A DNA stretch of 8,468 bases from Rickettsiales bacterium. Its GTDB lineage: Bacteria; Pseudomonadota; Alphaproteobacteria; Rickettsiales; UBA3002. Below, piece by piece: positions 1 to 5,694 of the stretch. Within the stretch, counting starts at the first letter, position 1. Each line of letters begins with the position of its first letter. Below the pieces are notes generated by a model, which saw only the letters and a list, made by a program, of their open reading frames with translations, was not told where the DNA came from and did not search any database. Location of the stretch: positions 1 through 8,468 of the forward strand of contig CANEUT010000060.1 of the NCBI GenBank assembly GCA_947441895.1, read 5' to 3'. The translations under genes and the position numbers were made by a program.

Positions 1-230
1 AATTTGTTGATCATGCTGGCTACCGTCGCATCAACCTGCTGCTCTGCAGCGTTAACAGTTTTATCGATGGTTTTTGCATCCACCACATGCTGTGGATCAA
101 CTACATCGACACCCACTTCAAGCAAGCGGATCAGGCTCACAATGGCATTGCCCATGGTCTGCTGCAGTTCGGCAAGCCGCCGCAGCCCTTCATCGACCCC
201 TTTAAACGCATGATTATCAAACTGAATCAT
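1..230 (-). CDS. PhoU-domain-like helical protein, N-terminal part only
   Basis: The gene reads leftward from ATG at 230 and runs off the window, leaving 76 codons. An AGGAG ribosome binding site lies five bases before the start, which supports this start. The product begins MIQFDNHAFKGVDEGLRRL and continues as a predicted all-helical segment. The pattern LAELQQTMGNAIV, then VVDAKTIDKTVNAAEQQVD, matches the spacing of one PhoU repeat (hydrophobic helix with MG, then a D..ID...E turn). PhoU-family proteins modulate phosphate uptake and signalling at the Pst transporter; whether this protein does so is inference. It lacks a visible signal peptide or membrane segment. Other helical-bundle families are possible, since the rest of the protein is missing. 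It is divergent from the glnB side, across a 240-bp spacer. Confidence 0.6.
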   Translation of the reverse strand, partial: MIQFDNHAFKGVDEGLRRLAELQQTMGNAIVSLIRLLEVGVDVVDPQHVVDAKTIDKTVNAAEQQVDATVASMINK

Positions 231-274
231 AATACTCCTGAACCAACCGTTATATTAAAACGGAGCATCCTGGA

Positions 275-280
275 AGTATA
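275..280 (-). promoter_or_regulatory. Possible -10 box for the leftward PhoU-like gene
   Basis: On the minus strand the hexamer TATACT lies about 45 bases upstream of the start codon at 230, leaving a short leader that carries the AGGAG site. No good -35 box is found 16 to 18 bases further upstream (GGGCAC at that place), so this is only a weak call. Confidence 0.25.
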
Positions 281-360
281 GCGGCAATTACCCACCCGTG
301 CCCAGCCTATTTTTTAGGCAGTCAGCCACTTTGTTGGGCAACGCTGCACAGGCTAACATC

Positions 361-474
361 ATGAAAAAAATTATAAAATTGGCATTGAATCATGCGCCAT
401 TTTTGCTACAGATGCTGCAAGCAAAAATAACAGCCGCCATGTGGTTGTCAGCCGGAAAGCACATTAACCCATGA
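361..474 (+). CDS. Possible 37-aa ORF overlapping the glnB start by ATGA
   Basis: An ATG at 361 opens 37 codons (starting MKKIIKLALNHAPFLLQ, ending GKHINP) and stops at TGA 472-474. The stop overlaps the glnB ATG at 471 in an ATGA arrangement, the usual sign of translational coupling. glnB itself has only a weak, distant purine run (GGAAAG) before its start, so coupling would be useful. Against it: this ORF also lacks a strong ribosome binding site, no known family is recognised, and a 37-codon ORF can occur by chance. It could be a leader peptide or simply the untranslated leader of glnB. Confidence 0.2.
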   Translation: MKKIIKLALNHAPFLLQMLQAKITAAMWLSAGKHINP

Positions 475-809
475 AAAAAATTGAAGCGATTATCAAGCCC
501 TTCAAGCTCGACGACGTGAAAGAGGCGCTGCAGGAAATTGGCCTGCAGGGCATTACGGTGATTGAGGCGCGGGGCTTTGGCCGCCAGAAGGGCCACACCG
601 AGCTTTATCGCGGCGCGGAATATGTGGTGGATTTTTTGCCCAAAGTAAAAATTGAAGTCATCGTCACCGATGAAATGGTCGAAAAAGCGGTGGAGGCCAT
701 TGTGGCGGCCGCCCAAACCGGCCGCATTGGTGATGGAAAAATTTTCGTGCTGCCAGTCGAGGATGTGATTCGCATCCGCACCGGTGAGCGCGGGCCGAAC
801 GCTATTTAA
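471..809 (+). CDS. glnB: Nitrogen regulatory protein P-II
   Basis: This is a PII signal-transduction protein of 112 residues, the normal family length. PII trimers bind ATP/ADP and 2-oxoglutarate in the cytoplasm and pass nitrogen status to adenylyltransferase (GlnE) and the NtrB kinase, and so to glutamine synthetase. The opening MKKIEAIIKPFKLDDVKEAL is typical. The T-loop carries Tyr51 in RGAEYVVDF, the site uridylylated by GlnD. The B-loop TGRIGDGK (residues 83-90) and C-loop Arg101/Arg103 for nucleotide phosphates are intact. The start ATG has only a distant GGAAAG upstream. It lies 83 bp before glnA on the same strand, the common alphaproteobacterial order. GlnK is an alternative name for such proteins, but direct linkage to glnA rather than amtB favours GlnB. 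Confidence 0.96.
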   Translation: MKKIEAIIKPFKLDDVKEALQEIGLQGITVIEARGFGRQKGHTELYRGAEYVVDFLPKVKIEVIVTDEMVEKAVEAIVAAAQTGRIGDGKIFVLPVEDVIRIRTGERGPNAI

Positions 810-812
810 GGG

Positions 813-874
813 GTGAGTGGTGAATGGTGAATTGTTTCATCCTTACCATTCACTATTCACCACTCACTATTCAC
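813..874 (+). repeat. Heptamer repeats forming a 20-bp hairpin between glnB and glnA
   Basis: Three heptads GTGAGTG, GTGAATG and GTGAATT (813-833) face four opposed heptads of the form YAYTCAC (847-874). The first arm 813-832 pairs with 848-867 over 20 bp with a single G.T wobble and a 15-base loop. The hairpin begins three bases after the glnB stop and ends before the AAGGAG site of glnA. It could act as an attenuator, an mRNA processing or stability element setting the glnB:glnA ratio, or be an inert heptamer repeat expansion. No U-run follows, so it is not a classic terminator. Confidence 0.75.
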
Positions 875-892
875 CCACTCAAGGAGCCTACC

Positions 893-2299
893 ATGTCTGC
901 TAAAGATGTACTCGCCCTCATCAAACAAAACGAAGCCGTGTTTGTTGATTTCCGTTTCACCGATCCACGCGGCAAGTGGCAGCACACCACCTACCTCGCC
1001 AACAAGGTTGATGCGGCCAGCTTCGAAGATGGCATCATGTTCGATGGTTCGTCCATCGCTGGCTGGAAAAGCATCAACGAATCCGACATGATTCTCATGC
1101 CCGACACCAACACCGCGTTTATGGACCCGTTCACGGCGCAACCAACCGTCGTCATCACCTGCGATATTATTGAACCTTCGACCGGTCAATCCTATGGCCG
1201 CGACCCACGTTCTACCGCCAAAAAAGCCGAAGCCTACCTGAAATATACCGGCATTGGTGACACCGCCTATTTCGGCCCAGAACTCGAATTCTTCATGTTT
1301 GATTCCGTCACTTTCAATGCCGACATGTTCAGCGCTTCCTACTCGCTGGAAAGCGAAGAGAACCCAAACAACTCGGCCAAAGAATATCCGCATGGCAACC
1401 TGGGGCACCGCCCAGGCGTGAAGGGTGGTTATTTCCCCGTGGCTCCGGTTGATTCGGCGCAAGATATTCGCGGCGAAATGCTCACCACGCTGGCCGAAGT
1501 GGGCATCACCCCCGTGCTGCATCACCACGAAGTGGCCCCAAGCCAGCACGAACTGGGCTTTGATTTCAGCACGCTGACGCTGACGGCTGATAACGTGCAG
1601 AAATATAAATATGTCATTCACAACGTGGCCAACAGCTACGGCAAAACCGTTACCTTCATGCCAAAACCCGTGTTTGGTGATAACGGCTCGGGCATGCATG
1701 TACACCAGTCCATCTGGAAAGATGGTAAGCCGCTATTCGCCGGTAACGGTTACGCCGACCTTTCGGAAACCTGCCTCTATTACATCGGCGGCATCATCAA
1801 GCACGCGAAGGCTTTGAACGCCATCACCAACGCATCCACCAACAGCTACAAGCGTCTGGTCCCTGGCTATGAAGCACCGGTGCTGCTGGCTTACAGCTCG
1901 CGCAACCGTTCGGCCAGCATCCGTATTCCATACGTGGCTTCGCCAAAAGCAAAACGTATTGAAACCCGCTTCCCGGATTCGACCAGCAATCCATATCTGT
2001 GCTTCGCGGCGCTGCTGATGGCGGGTCTGGATGGCATCGAGAACAAAATCCACCCAGGTGAGGCGATGGATAAAAACCTCTACGATCTGCCTCCGGAAGA
2101 GCTGAAAGACATTCCAACCGTCTGCGGTTCGCTGCGTGAAGCCATTCACGCGCTGAAAACCGACCGCGCCTTCCTCAAAAAAGGCGATGTGTTCACCGAC
2201 GAGCAGCTCGATGCCTACATTGACCTGAAAATGGAAGAATTGCTGAAATGGGAAACCACCCCATCACCAGTAGAATTCAAAATGTACTATTCTGTTTAG
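893..2299 (+). CDS. glnA: Glutamine synthetase type I
   Basis: The enzyme joins ammonia to glutamate using ATP, the main entry of ammonium into metabolism, and works as a cytoplasmic dodecamer. The product has 468 residues, standard for class I-beta. Visible signatures are FDGSSIAGW (50-58, the Asp latch and Ser of the N-domain), GPELEFFMFD with a metal-ligand Glu, NGSGMHVHQS (metal and ammonia site), KRLVPGYEAPV, NRSASIRIP and ETRFPDSTSNPYL. Tyr397 in KNLYDLPPEE is the adenylylation site used by GlnE, so activity should be covalently regulated through the PII protein encoded just upstream. The start at ATG 893 is chosen because AAGGAG lies at 881-886; the open frame extends to 824, but that extension lies in the hairpin repeat and matches no GlnA N-terminus. 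The C-terminus EFKMYYSV is normal. Confidence 0.98.
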   Translation: MSAKDVLALIKQNEAVFVDFRFTDPRGKWQHTTYLANKVDAASFEDGIMFDGSSIAGWKSINESDMILMPDTNTAFMDPFTAQPTVVITCDIIEPSTGQSYGRDPRSTAKKAEAYLKYTGIGDTAYFGPELEFFMFDSVTFNADMFSASYSLESEENPNNSAKEYPHGNLGHRPGVKGGYFPVAPVDSAQDIRGEMLTTLAEVGITPVLHHHEVAPSQHELGFDFSTLTLTADNVQKYKYVIHNVANSYGKTVTFMPKPVFGDNGSGMHVHQSIWKDGKPLFAGNGYADLSETCLYYIGGIIKHAKALNAITNASTNSYKRLVPGYEAPVLLAYSSRNRSASIRIPYVASPKAKRIETRFPDSTSNPYLCFAALLMAGLDGIENKIHPGEAMDKNLYDLPPEELKDIPTVCGSLREAIHALKTDRAFLKKGDVFTDEQLDAYIDLKMEELLKWETTPSPVEFKMYYSV

Positions 2300-2321
2300 T
2301 GCGTAGCACTAAACCTTTCTC
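2294..2321 (+). terminator. Hairpin overlapping the glnA stop codon
   Basis: GTTTAGTGC and GCACTAAAC pair over 9 bp around the loop GTA, with the glnA TAG inside the left arm. A pyrimidine-rich tail (CTTTCTCT) follows, so this may be a weak intrinsic terminator or a 3'-end stabilising stem for glnA mRNA. Confidence 0.45.
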
Positions 2322-2327
2322 TGATTG

Positions 2328-2357
2328 CTTTGGGTTGGTCTGCTGACCAACCCAAAG
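2328..2357 (+). terminator. Strong 13-bp hairpin downstream of glnA
   Basis: CTTTGGGTTGGTC (2328-2340) and GACCAACCCAAAG (2345-2357) form a perfect 13-bp stem with a four-base loop TGCT, 28 bases after the glnA stop. There is no U-run after it, so it may block exonucleases or terminate inefficiently rather than act as a textbook terminator. Confidence 0.5.
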
Positions 2358-2366
2358 TGCAGCTCT

Positions 2367-2398
2367 CGCTGGCTCATGGCTGGCTCGCCCGGCTCGCT
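2367..2398. repeat. 32-bp repeat, copy 1 (matches 5047-5078 inverted)
   Basis: This segment downstream of glnA matches the reverse complement of 5047-5078 at 28 of 32 positions. Both copies are rich in GGCTCGC/GCTGGCT units and lie in spacers. The origin is unknown. Confidence 0.5.
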
Positions 2399-2430
2399 CA
2401 CGTGCAATACACTAGCAGAATGCTCAATAA

Positions 2431-2555
2431 ACCCTCTCACTCCGGGAGAGGGTCGAGCGTATGCGAGGGGTGAGGGCATGGTTGGGCACAACAGGTAAAA
2501 TGCCCTCACCCTCCCCACTAAAGTGGGTCCCCTCCCTCTCCCGATGGGAGAGGGT
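2431..2555. repeat. 125-bp multi-hairpin intergenic element, copy A
   Basis: The element is bounded by ACCCTCTC and GAGAGGGT and aligns without gaps to 6422-6546, with about 13 mismatches by eye. Three stems are kept: GGGTGAGGGCAT with ATGCCCTCACCC, CCCAC with GTGGG, and CCCTCTCCC (2534-2542) with GGGAGAGGG (2546-2554). The first stem is partly decayed here (ACCCTCTC, seven-base loop, GAGAGGGT). It resembles REP/MITE-like extragenic palindromic elements. It has no coding capacity and lies between glnA and the first prepilin gene. It fills most of the 317-bp gap together with the glnA hairpins. Confidence 0.8.
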
Positions 2556-2580
2556 AAAAAGCATGACGCGCTTTCCAGTA

Positions 2581-2609
2581 TGGACTCTCAACTCTTTTTG
2601 AAACATAAT
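2581..2609 (+). promoter_or_regulatory. Possible sigma-70 promoter of the first prepilin gene
   Basis: TGGACT (2581-2586) and CATAAT (2604-2609) are separated by 17 bases and match four and five of six consensus positions. Transcription would begin near 2615-2617, that is, at the ATG itself, implying a leaderless mRNA. This fits the lack of any ribosome binding site before 2617. It is a sequence match only. Confidence 0.3.
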
Positions 2610-2616
2610 ATGCCGC

Positions 2617-3402
2617 ATGCCCCATCGCACACACACCCGCGCCGCGTTCTCGCTCATCGAACTCAGCATTGTGATGGTCATCATCGGCTTGTTGGTTGGC
2701 GGCATTTTGGGTGGGCAAAGCCTCATTCGCAGTAGCGAACTAAGGTCCGTCATCAGCGATTCTCAGAAATATAGCTCCGCCATTACCCAATTCCGTGACC
2801 AGTATAACGCCCTTCCGGGCGACATGCTGAATGCGACCAATTATTGGGGCGCAGAAAATGTTACGCCTACAACATGTCGAACGGCACCAAGTAGCTCGGC
2901 GCTCACGTGCAATGGTAATGGTGACGGCTTAATTAGAGGTTCAACCGGTTCAGAAGAACAGTTCCGCTTTTGGCAGCAACTTTCAAATGCAGGCATTATT
3001 CAAGGCAATTACACAGGCGCAAGGGATGGAACGATTGCCTATGCGACGACTGCTAATAATTCACCCCGTGGACGCATCTCGAACTCGGTGTGGTTTGTTT
3101 ATAACTATGGAACTGTGACGAGCACCGCCCCATTCTTTGATGGAACCTATCTGAATACCTTTGAACATGGTGGCATGGTTACGAACGATTTACCTTACGC
3201 ACAGATATTCAGAACAAGTGATTTGTTTTACATCGATACTAAGTTAGATGATGGTATGCCAGGCAGGGGGACAGTTGTAATTCGCTGCCAGTCTGGTCTT
3301 TCAGCATGTACCAATGCAACGAGTACTACTGATTTAAACGCCACCTATAGACTTTCTGCCACAGGCCTTGTTGGCAACCCCGTTTTTCATATAAAATTCT
3401 AG
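2617..3402 (+). CDS. Type IV prepilin-like protein (N-methylation domain), paralog 1
   Basis: The 261-residue product has a class III signal: a 10-residue basic leader ending RAA, then FSLIELSIVMVIIGLLVG. Phe11 would be the mature first residue, with Glu15 as the conserved Glu5 and a single hydrophobic helix to about residue 33. The residue before cleavage is Ala10, not the usual Gly. Next comes FRDQYNALPGDMLNAT (59-74), typical of a pseudopilin-like family, then Cys87 and Cys98, possibly a disulfide loop, followed by NGNGDG, which resembles a calcium-binding loop. After peptidase cleavage it would sit in the inner membrane and may join a pilus or secretion pseudopilus. No pilus machinery genes are adjacent. 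No ribosome binding site is seen before the ATG. It is a tandem paralog of the next gene; the first 78 residues are nearly the same, while the rest diverges. Confidence 0.85.
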   Translation: MPHRTHTRAAFSLIELSIVMVIIGLLVGGILGGQSLIRSSELRSVISDSQKYSSAITQFRDQYNALPGDMLNATNYWGAENVTPTTCRTAPSSSALTCNGNGDGLIRGSTGSEEQFRFWQQLSNAGIIQGNYTGARDGTIAYATTANNSPRGRISNSVWFVYNYGTVTSTAPFFDGTYLNTFEHGGMVTNDLPYAQIFRTSDLFYIDTKLDDGMPGRGTVVIRCQSGLSACTNATSTTDLNATYRLSATGLVGNPVFHIKF

Positions 3403-3544
3403 TCGATTTTATTTTGTCAGAAAATTTGAAAGTCTCCTCAGCCTTGTCATTGGTTGACATTGGAGCATAACCAAAAGCAGTTTGTGCATTAAAGCAGTCG
3501 GTGTTGCGTGAATCTTGCGTAAGGAGATTAAAAAACAAAGTAAA

Positions 3545-3596
3545 CTAAGCGCCCCACCCCTGCTGTGCAGCACTTTTATTTGTCATTCTCGAGCAG
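3545..3596. repeat. Degenerate copy of the 30-bp gene-tail repeat plus start of a GTCATYC element
   Basis: The segment begins CTAAGCGCC, as does the end of the leftward 166-aa gene (5151 onward, plus-strand sense), continues with CTGTGCAGCA, and then TGTCATTCTCGAGCAG, which resembles TGTCATCCTGAGCAG in the elements at 4547 and 4892. A one-base deletion and several changes separate it from the other copies. The rest of the 274-bp gap between the prepilin genes (3403-3544 and 3597-3676) is AT-rich, with no gene I can support. Confidence 0.55.
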
Positions 3597-3676
3597 GCGG
3601 CACCCCATTCTTTCTTTTATTGCGTTGGCGCCTTTGGCGATGATATGTTTCACTCGTGCATAACAGAGTGCTCATC

Positions 3677-4483
3677 ATGAAAAAATCTTACCATACCCGC
3701 GCCGCATTCACACTCATCGAACTCAGCATTGTTTTGGTTATCATTGGCTTGCTGGTTGGCAGCATTCTGGGCGGGCAAAGCCTCATTCACGCCAGTGAAT
3801 TACAATCTGTCATCAGCGATTTTCAGAAATACCGATTTGCCACCAAACAATTCCGCGATCAATATAACGCTCTTCCCGGCGACATGCTAAATGCCACAAG
3901 CTATTGGGGTGTTCTGGCAGGCACTGGAAGTGACAGCACCTGTTATAACACTGCGGCAACGGGGCTTCCAACATGCAATGGTAATGGCGATGGAAGGGTA
4001 AGCAGCCCCGATGGTGGCACCAGCTGGGGTGAATATTTCCGTTTTTGGCAGCATCTTTCTAATGCGGGTTTCATTGACGGAACTTATACAGGCGTCACGG
4101 GTGTATTATCTGGTAACGATGCCGTCATCGGCATCAATAGTCCTAAGTCGCGCGTGCGCAATGCAGGCTGGTCAACGGGTCATGCGGGGTATGCAGATGC
4201 CACCAACACTCTTGTATTTGAAGGAGACCGTAAGCAGATCTTTCAGGTTGGCTCACGATACCCATCACGTGCAACTGGCGGGTCAGCTTTTAGACCTCAG
4301 GAAGCATGGAAGATTGATACAAAATTCGATGATGGATTACCCGCAAATGGCGTCGTAACTAGCGACAAAATGGGTTCTGCCATGAACCCCAACTGCACCG
4401 ATAGCACTAATCCAACACTCGCAAAATACAATGTTTCGAATACTGCAATCGCTTGCCGATTGATGTTTTTGAATCAGTACTAG
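3677..4483 (+). CDS. Type IV prepilin-like protein (N-methylation domain), paralog 2
   Basis: The 268-residue product starts MKKSYHTRAA, then FTLIELSIVLVIIGLLVG, again with Ala10 before the predicted cleavage and Glu15 as mature Glu5. The shared motif FRDQYNALPGDMLNAT (59-74), the Cys89/Cys100 pair, NGNGDG, FRFWQ.LSNAG and IDTK.DDG.P..G line up with the upstream paralog; the region after about residue 145 differs in sequence and length. Two further cysteines lie near the C-terminus (NPNC and IACRL). The ATG at 3677 is preferred over an in-frame GTG at 3656 because it gives the same 10-residue leader as the paralog; GAGTG just upstream is a weak ribosome binding site. The likely role is a minor pilin or pseudopilin anchored in the inner membrane; the partner machinery is not in the window. 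Confidence 0.87.
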   Translation: MKKSYHTRAAFTLIELSIVLVIIGLLVGSILGGQSLIHASELQSVISDFQKYRFATKQFRDQYNALPGDMLNATSYWGVLAGTGSDSTCYNTAATGLPTCNGNGDGRVSSPDGGTSWGEYFRFWQHLSNAGFIDGTYTGVTGVLSGNDAVIGINSPKSRVRNAGWSTGHAGYADATNTLVFEGDRKQIFQVGSRYPSRATGGSAFRPQEAWKIDTKFDDGLPANGVVTSDKMGSAMNPNCTDSTNPTLAKYNVSNTAIACRLMFLNQY

Positions 4484-4508
4484 GGCGTGCTATGGTTTAA
4501 TTGAAAAA

Positions 4509-4538
4509 CTAGGCCCCCTGCCCCATGCTGTGCAGCAT
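4509..4538. repeat. 30-bp gene-tail repeat, copy 1
   Basis: This segment matches 5151-5180, the reverse-strand end of the 166-aa gene, at 26 of 30 positions. Read leftward it would still encode MLHSMGQGA and a stop. It contains ATGCTGTGCAGCAT, a short palindrome followed by TTTTATTT, so for the rightward prepilin transcript ending at 4483 it could also work as a terminator. Confidence 0.65.
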
Positions 4539-4546
4539 TTTTATTT

Positions 4547-4612
4547 GTTATCCTGAGCAGCGCGAAGGATCTCATGCTGATGTCCAAGATTCTTCGCTTC
4601 GCTCAGAATGAC
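4547..4612. repeat. GTCATYC palindromic element, copy 1
   Basis: The element runs from GTTATCCTGAGC to GCTCAGAATGAC. The left arm TCCTGAGCAGCGCGAAGGA pairs imperfectly with the right arm TTCTTCGCTTCGCTCAGAA to make one long stem. It is directly followed by an (AG)9 run at 4615-4632. It is non-coding and resembles abundant proteobacterial intergenic palindromes. Confidence 0.75.
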
Positions 4613-4614
4613 AA

Positions 4615-4632
4615 AGAGAGAGAGAGAGAGAG
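4615..4632. repeat. (AG)9 microsatellite
   Basis: Nine AG units directly follow the first GTCATYC element in this spacer. The second copy has only four units (4959-4966), which suggests slippage after duplication. Confidence 0.9.
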
Positions 4633-4725
4633 GCGCGGTGAAACCTCACAATAGCTATTGATAGGCGACAAATGCTAGGCGTTTTTGCGCGGAAGGTTGG
4701 AGTGTGAGGCGAGCCGGCCAACAAA

Positions 4726-4851
4726 AAAATGACGAGCTGCATCAAAATGGATGAGATGCGAGGACGTGACGCGCACAGGGAAGGCGTGTAGCAGCGCTAC
4801 ATAACTGACCGAGCACGGAAACGACGACGCAGGTCGCCATTTTCATGCAGC
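4726..4851. repeat. Second palindromic-ended spacer element, full copy
   Basis: GCTGCATCAAAATGG (4736-4750) is inverted at 4837-4851 as CCATTTTCATGCAGC with one mismatch, bounding about 115 bp. The first 70 bases are repeated with about three mismatches at 4971-5040. The stretch 4633-4725 before it carries a perfect 12-bp palindrome CAATAGCTATTG (4649-4660) and nothing else I recognise. Confidence 0.7.
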
Positions 4852-4855
4852 GTTG

Positions 4856-4885
4856 CTAAGCCCCCTGCCCCATGCTGTGCAGCAT
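4856..4885. repeat. 30-bp gene-tail repeat, copy 2
   Basis: This segment matches 5151-5180 at 27 of 30 positions and would read MLHSMGQGA plus stop on the minus strand. As in copy 1, it leads directly into a GTCATYC element, so the two parts travel together. Confidence 0.65.
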
Positions 4886-4891
4886 TTCATT

Positions 4892-4956
4892 GTCATCCTG
4901 AGCAGCGCGAAGGATCTCATTTTTTAGTCTGGATTCTTCGCTTCGCTCAGAATGAC
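4892..4956. repeat. GTCATYC palindromic element, copy 2
   Basis: GTCATCCTGAGCAGCGCGAA to GCTCAGAATGAC, nearly identical to 4547-4612 in both arms but with a different central loop. (AG)4 follows. Confidence 0.75.
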
Positions 4957-4970
4957 AAAGAGAGAGAAAT

Positions 4971-5040
4971 AAAATGACGAGCTGCATCAAAATGGATGAG
5001 ATGCGAGGATGTGACGCGTGCAGGGAAGGCGTGTAGCAGC
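4971..5040. repeat. Second spacer element, truncated copy
   Basis: This copy repeats 4726-4795 with about three substitutions (offset 245 bp) but lacks the right inverted end. Beyond 5040 the sequence changes to GC-rich small hairpins: AGCTCG/CGAGCT at 5038-5054 and GATCGCT/AGCGATC between 5114 and 5131. Confidence 0.7.
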
Positions 5041-5046
5041 TCGAAA

Positions 5047-5078
5047 GGCGAGCTGGGCGAGCGAGCCATCAGCCAGCG
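5047..5078. repeat. 32-bp repeat, copy 2 (inverted relative to 2367-2398)
   Basis: The reverse complement matches the segment downstream of glnA at 28 of 32 positions. It lies just downstream of the leftward 166-aa gene. Confidence 0.5.
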
Positions 5079-5113
5079 CTCTCAGACGAGCTTGCGAGTC
5101 AACCTGCGCGGAG

Positions 5114-5131
5114 CGATCGCTAGGAAGCGAT
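5114..5131 (-). terminator. Hairpin downstream of the leftward 166-aa gene
   Basis: GATCGCT and AGCGATC pair around AGGA about 20 bases beyond the stop at 5151. No U-run follows on the minus strand, so it is a weak terminator candidate. Confidence 0.3.
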
Positions 5132-5150
5132 CTCGCGGAGCAACCAAAGA

Positions 5151-5651
5151 CTAAGCGCCCTGACCCATGCTATGCAGCATCAGGGCAATGTTCGCATGAC
5201 GCTGACGCAGTTCTTCCACGTCATTCTTCTGCATCACGCGGTCGAGCGAAAGGGTTACAAAATCCACAAAATGGCTCACCACCAGCTCCAGCTGACGTTT
5301 AATTTTTTTCACCACCACCAGCGCCGCATTTTTGCTGGCAGCGGCACGTTTTTCAACGTCATGGGCGGCGGCATAGACCTTGCGCAGTGCGCCTTCAATG
5401 CGGGTTTTGGCGGTTTTTTTGCGCGCTGGCGCGCCTTCGCACAGGCCAATATATTCGTCGGTCAGCACATCAGTCGAATCACCAATCGCTTCCATCAGCG
5501 GTTCCAGCAGCGCCATCTGCGCTTCTGGGTCCACGGCGTTTTCTACCGTATCCATCAGCTGCTCGTTCAGCGCATACAGCTCAGCAATGTCGCCAAACTT
5601 TTGCTCCAGAATATTGATCTCTTGTTTCGACTCGATCATGTGCGTGTTCAT
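5151..5651 (-). CDS. Unrecognised 166-aa helical protein
   Basis: I do not recognise this family. The start at 5651 is well supported by AGGTGA five bases upstream. The product begins MNTHMIESKQEINILEQKFG and is predicted almost wholly helical: an acidic first half (EQLMDTVENAVDPEAQ, ALLEPLMEAIGDSTDVL), a basic link APARKKTAKTR after a single Cys, and a second half with KKIKRQLELVVSHFVDFV and ELRQRHANIALML that could form a coiled coil or bundle. There is no signal peptide and no clear membrane segment, so it is probably cytoplasmic or peripheral. It lies 43 bp after the hydrophobic gene upstream and is probably co-transcribed with it. Its last nine codons plus stop are the 30-bp sequence repeated in the downstream spacer, so the C-terminus may be repeat-derived. 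Confidence 0.75.
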   Translation of the reverse strand: MNTHMIESKQEINILEQKFGDIAELYALNEQLMDTVENAVDPEAQMALLEPLMEAIGDSTDVLTDEYIGLCEGAPARKKTAKTRIEGALRKVYAAAHDVEKRAAASKNAALVVVKKIKRQLELVVSHFVDFVTLSLDRVMQKNDVEELRQRHANIALMLHSMGQGA

Positions 5652-5694
5652 ATGCTCACCTATTTCACTTTCTTTTTATAAAGTCATTCACTTA

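Noticed and set aside
392..406. Sigma-54-like site before glnB
   Set aside because: The TTGC half is present, but the -24 half (ATGCGC) misses one of the two required G residues and three of six positions overall.
824..892. N-terminal extension of GlnA by 23 residues
   Set aside because: The extension translates the heptamer hairpin (repeated TIHYSPLTIH) and lacks a ribosome binding site, while 893 has AAGGAG and gives the family-standard length.
857..1705. Long open frame of 282 codons on the minus strand inside glnA
   Set aside because: It is antisense to a certain glnA, has no ribosome binding site or recognisable motif, and arises from the codon bias of glnA.
3454..3459. Perfect TTGACA upstream of the second prepilin gene
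   Set aside because: No -10 box lies 16 to 18 bp downstream, and the gene starts more than 200 bp away.
3326..3538. 70-codon minus-strand frame between the prepilin genes
   Set aside because: It begins at TTG without a ribosome binding site, overlaps the end of prepilin 1, and shows no known motif.
4484..5150. CRISPR array
   Set aside because: The repeats are few, palindromic, of several kinds and irregularly spaced; there are no regular spacers and no cas genes.
5018..5302. 94-codon plus-strand frame covering the repeat end and the 166-aa gene
   Set aside because: It runs through repeats and antisense to a better supported gene, with arginine- and serine-rich low-complexity product and no family match.
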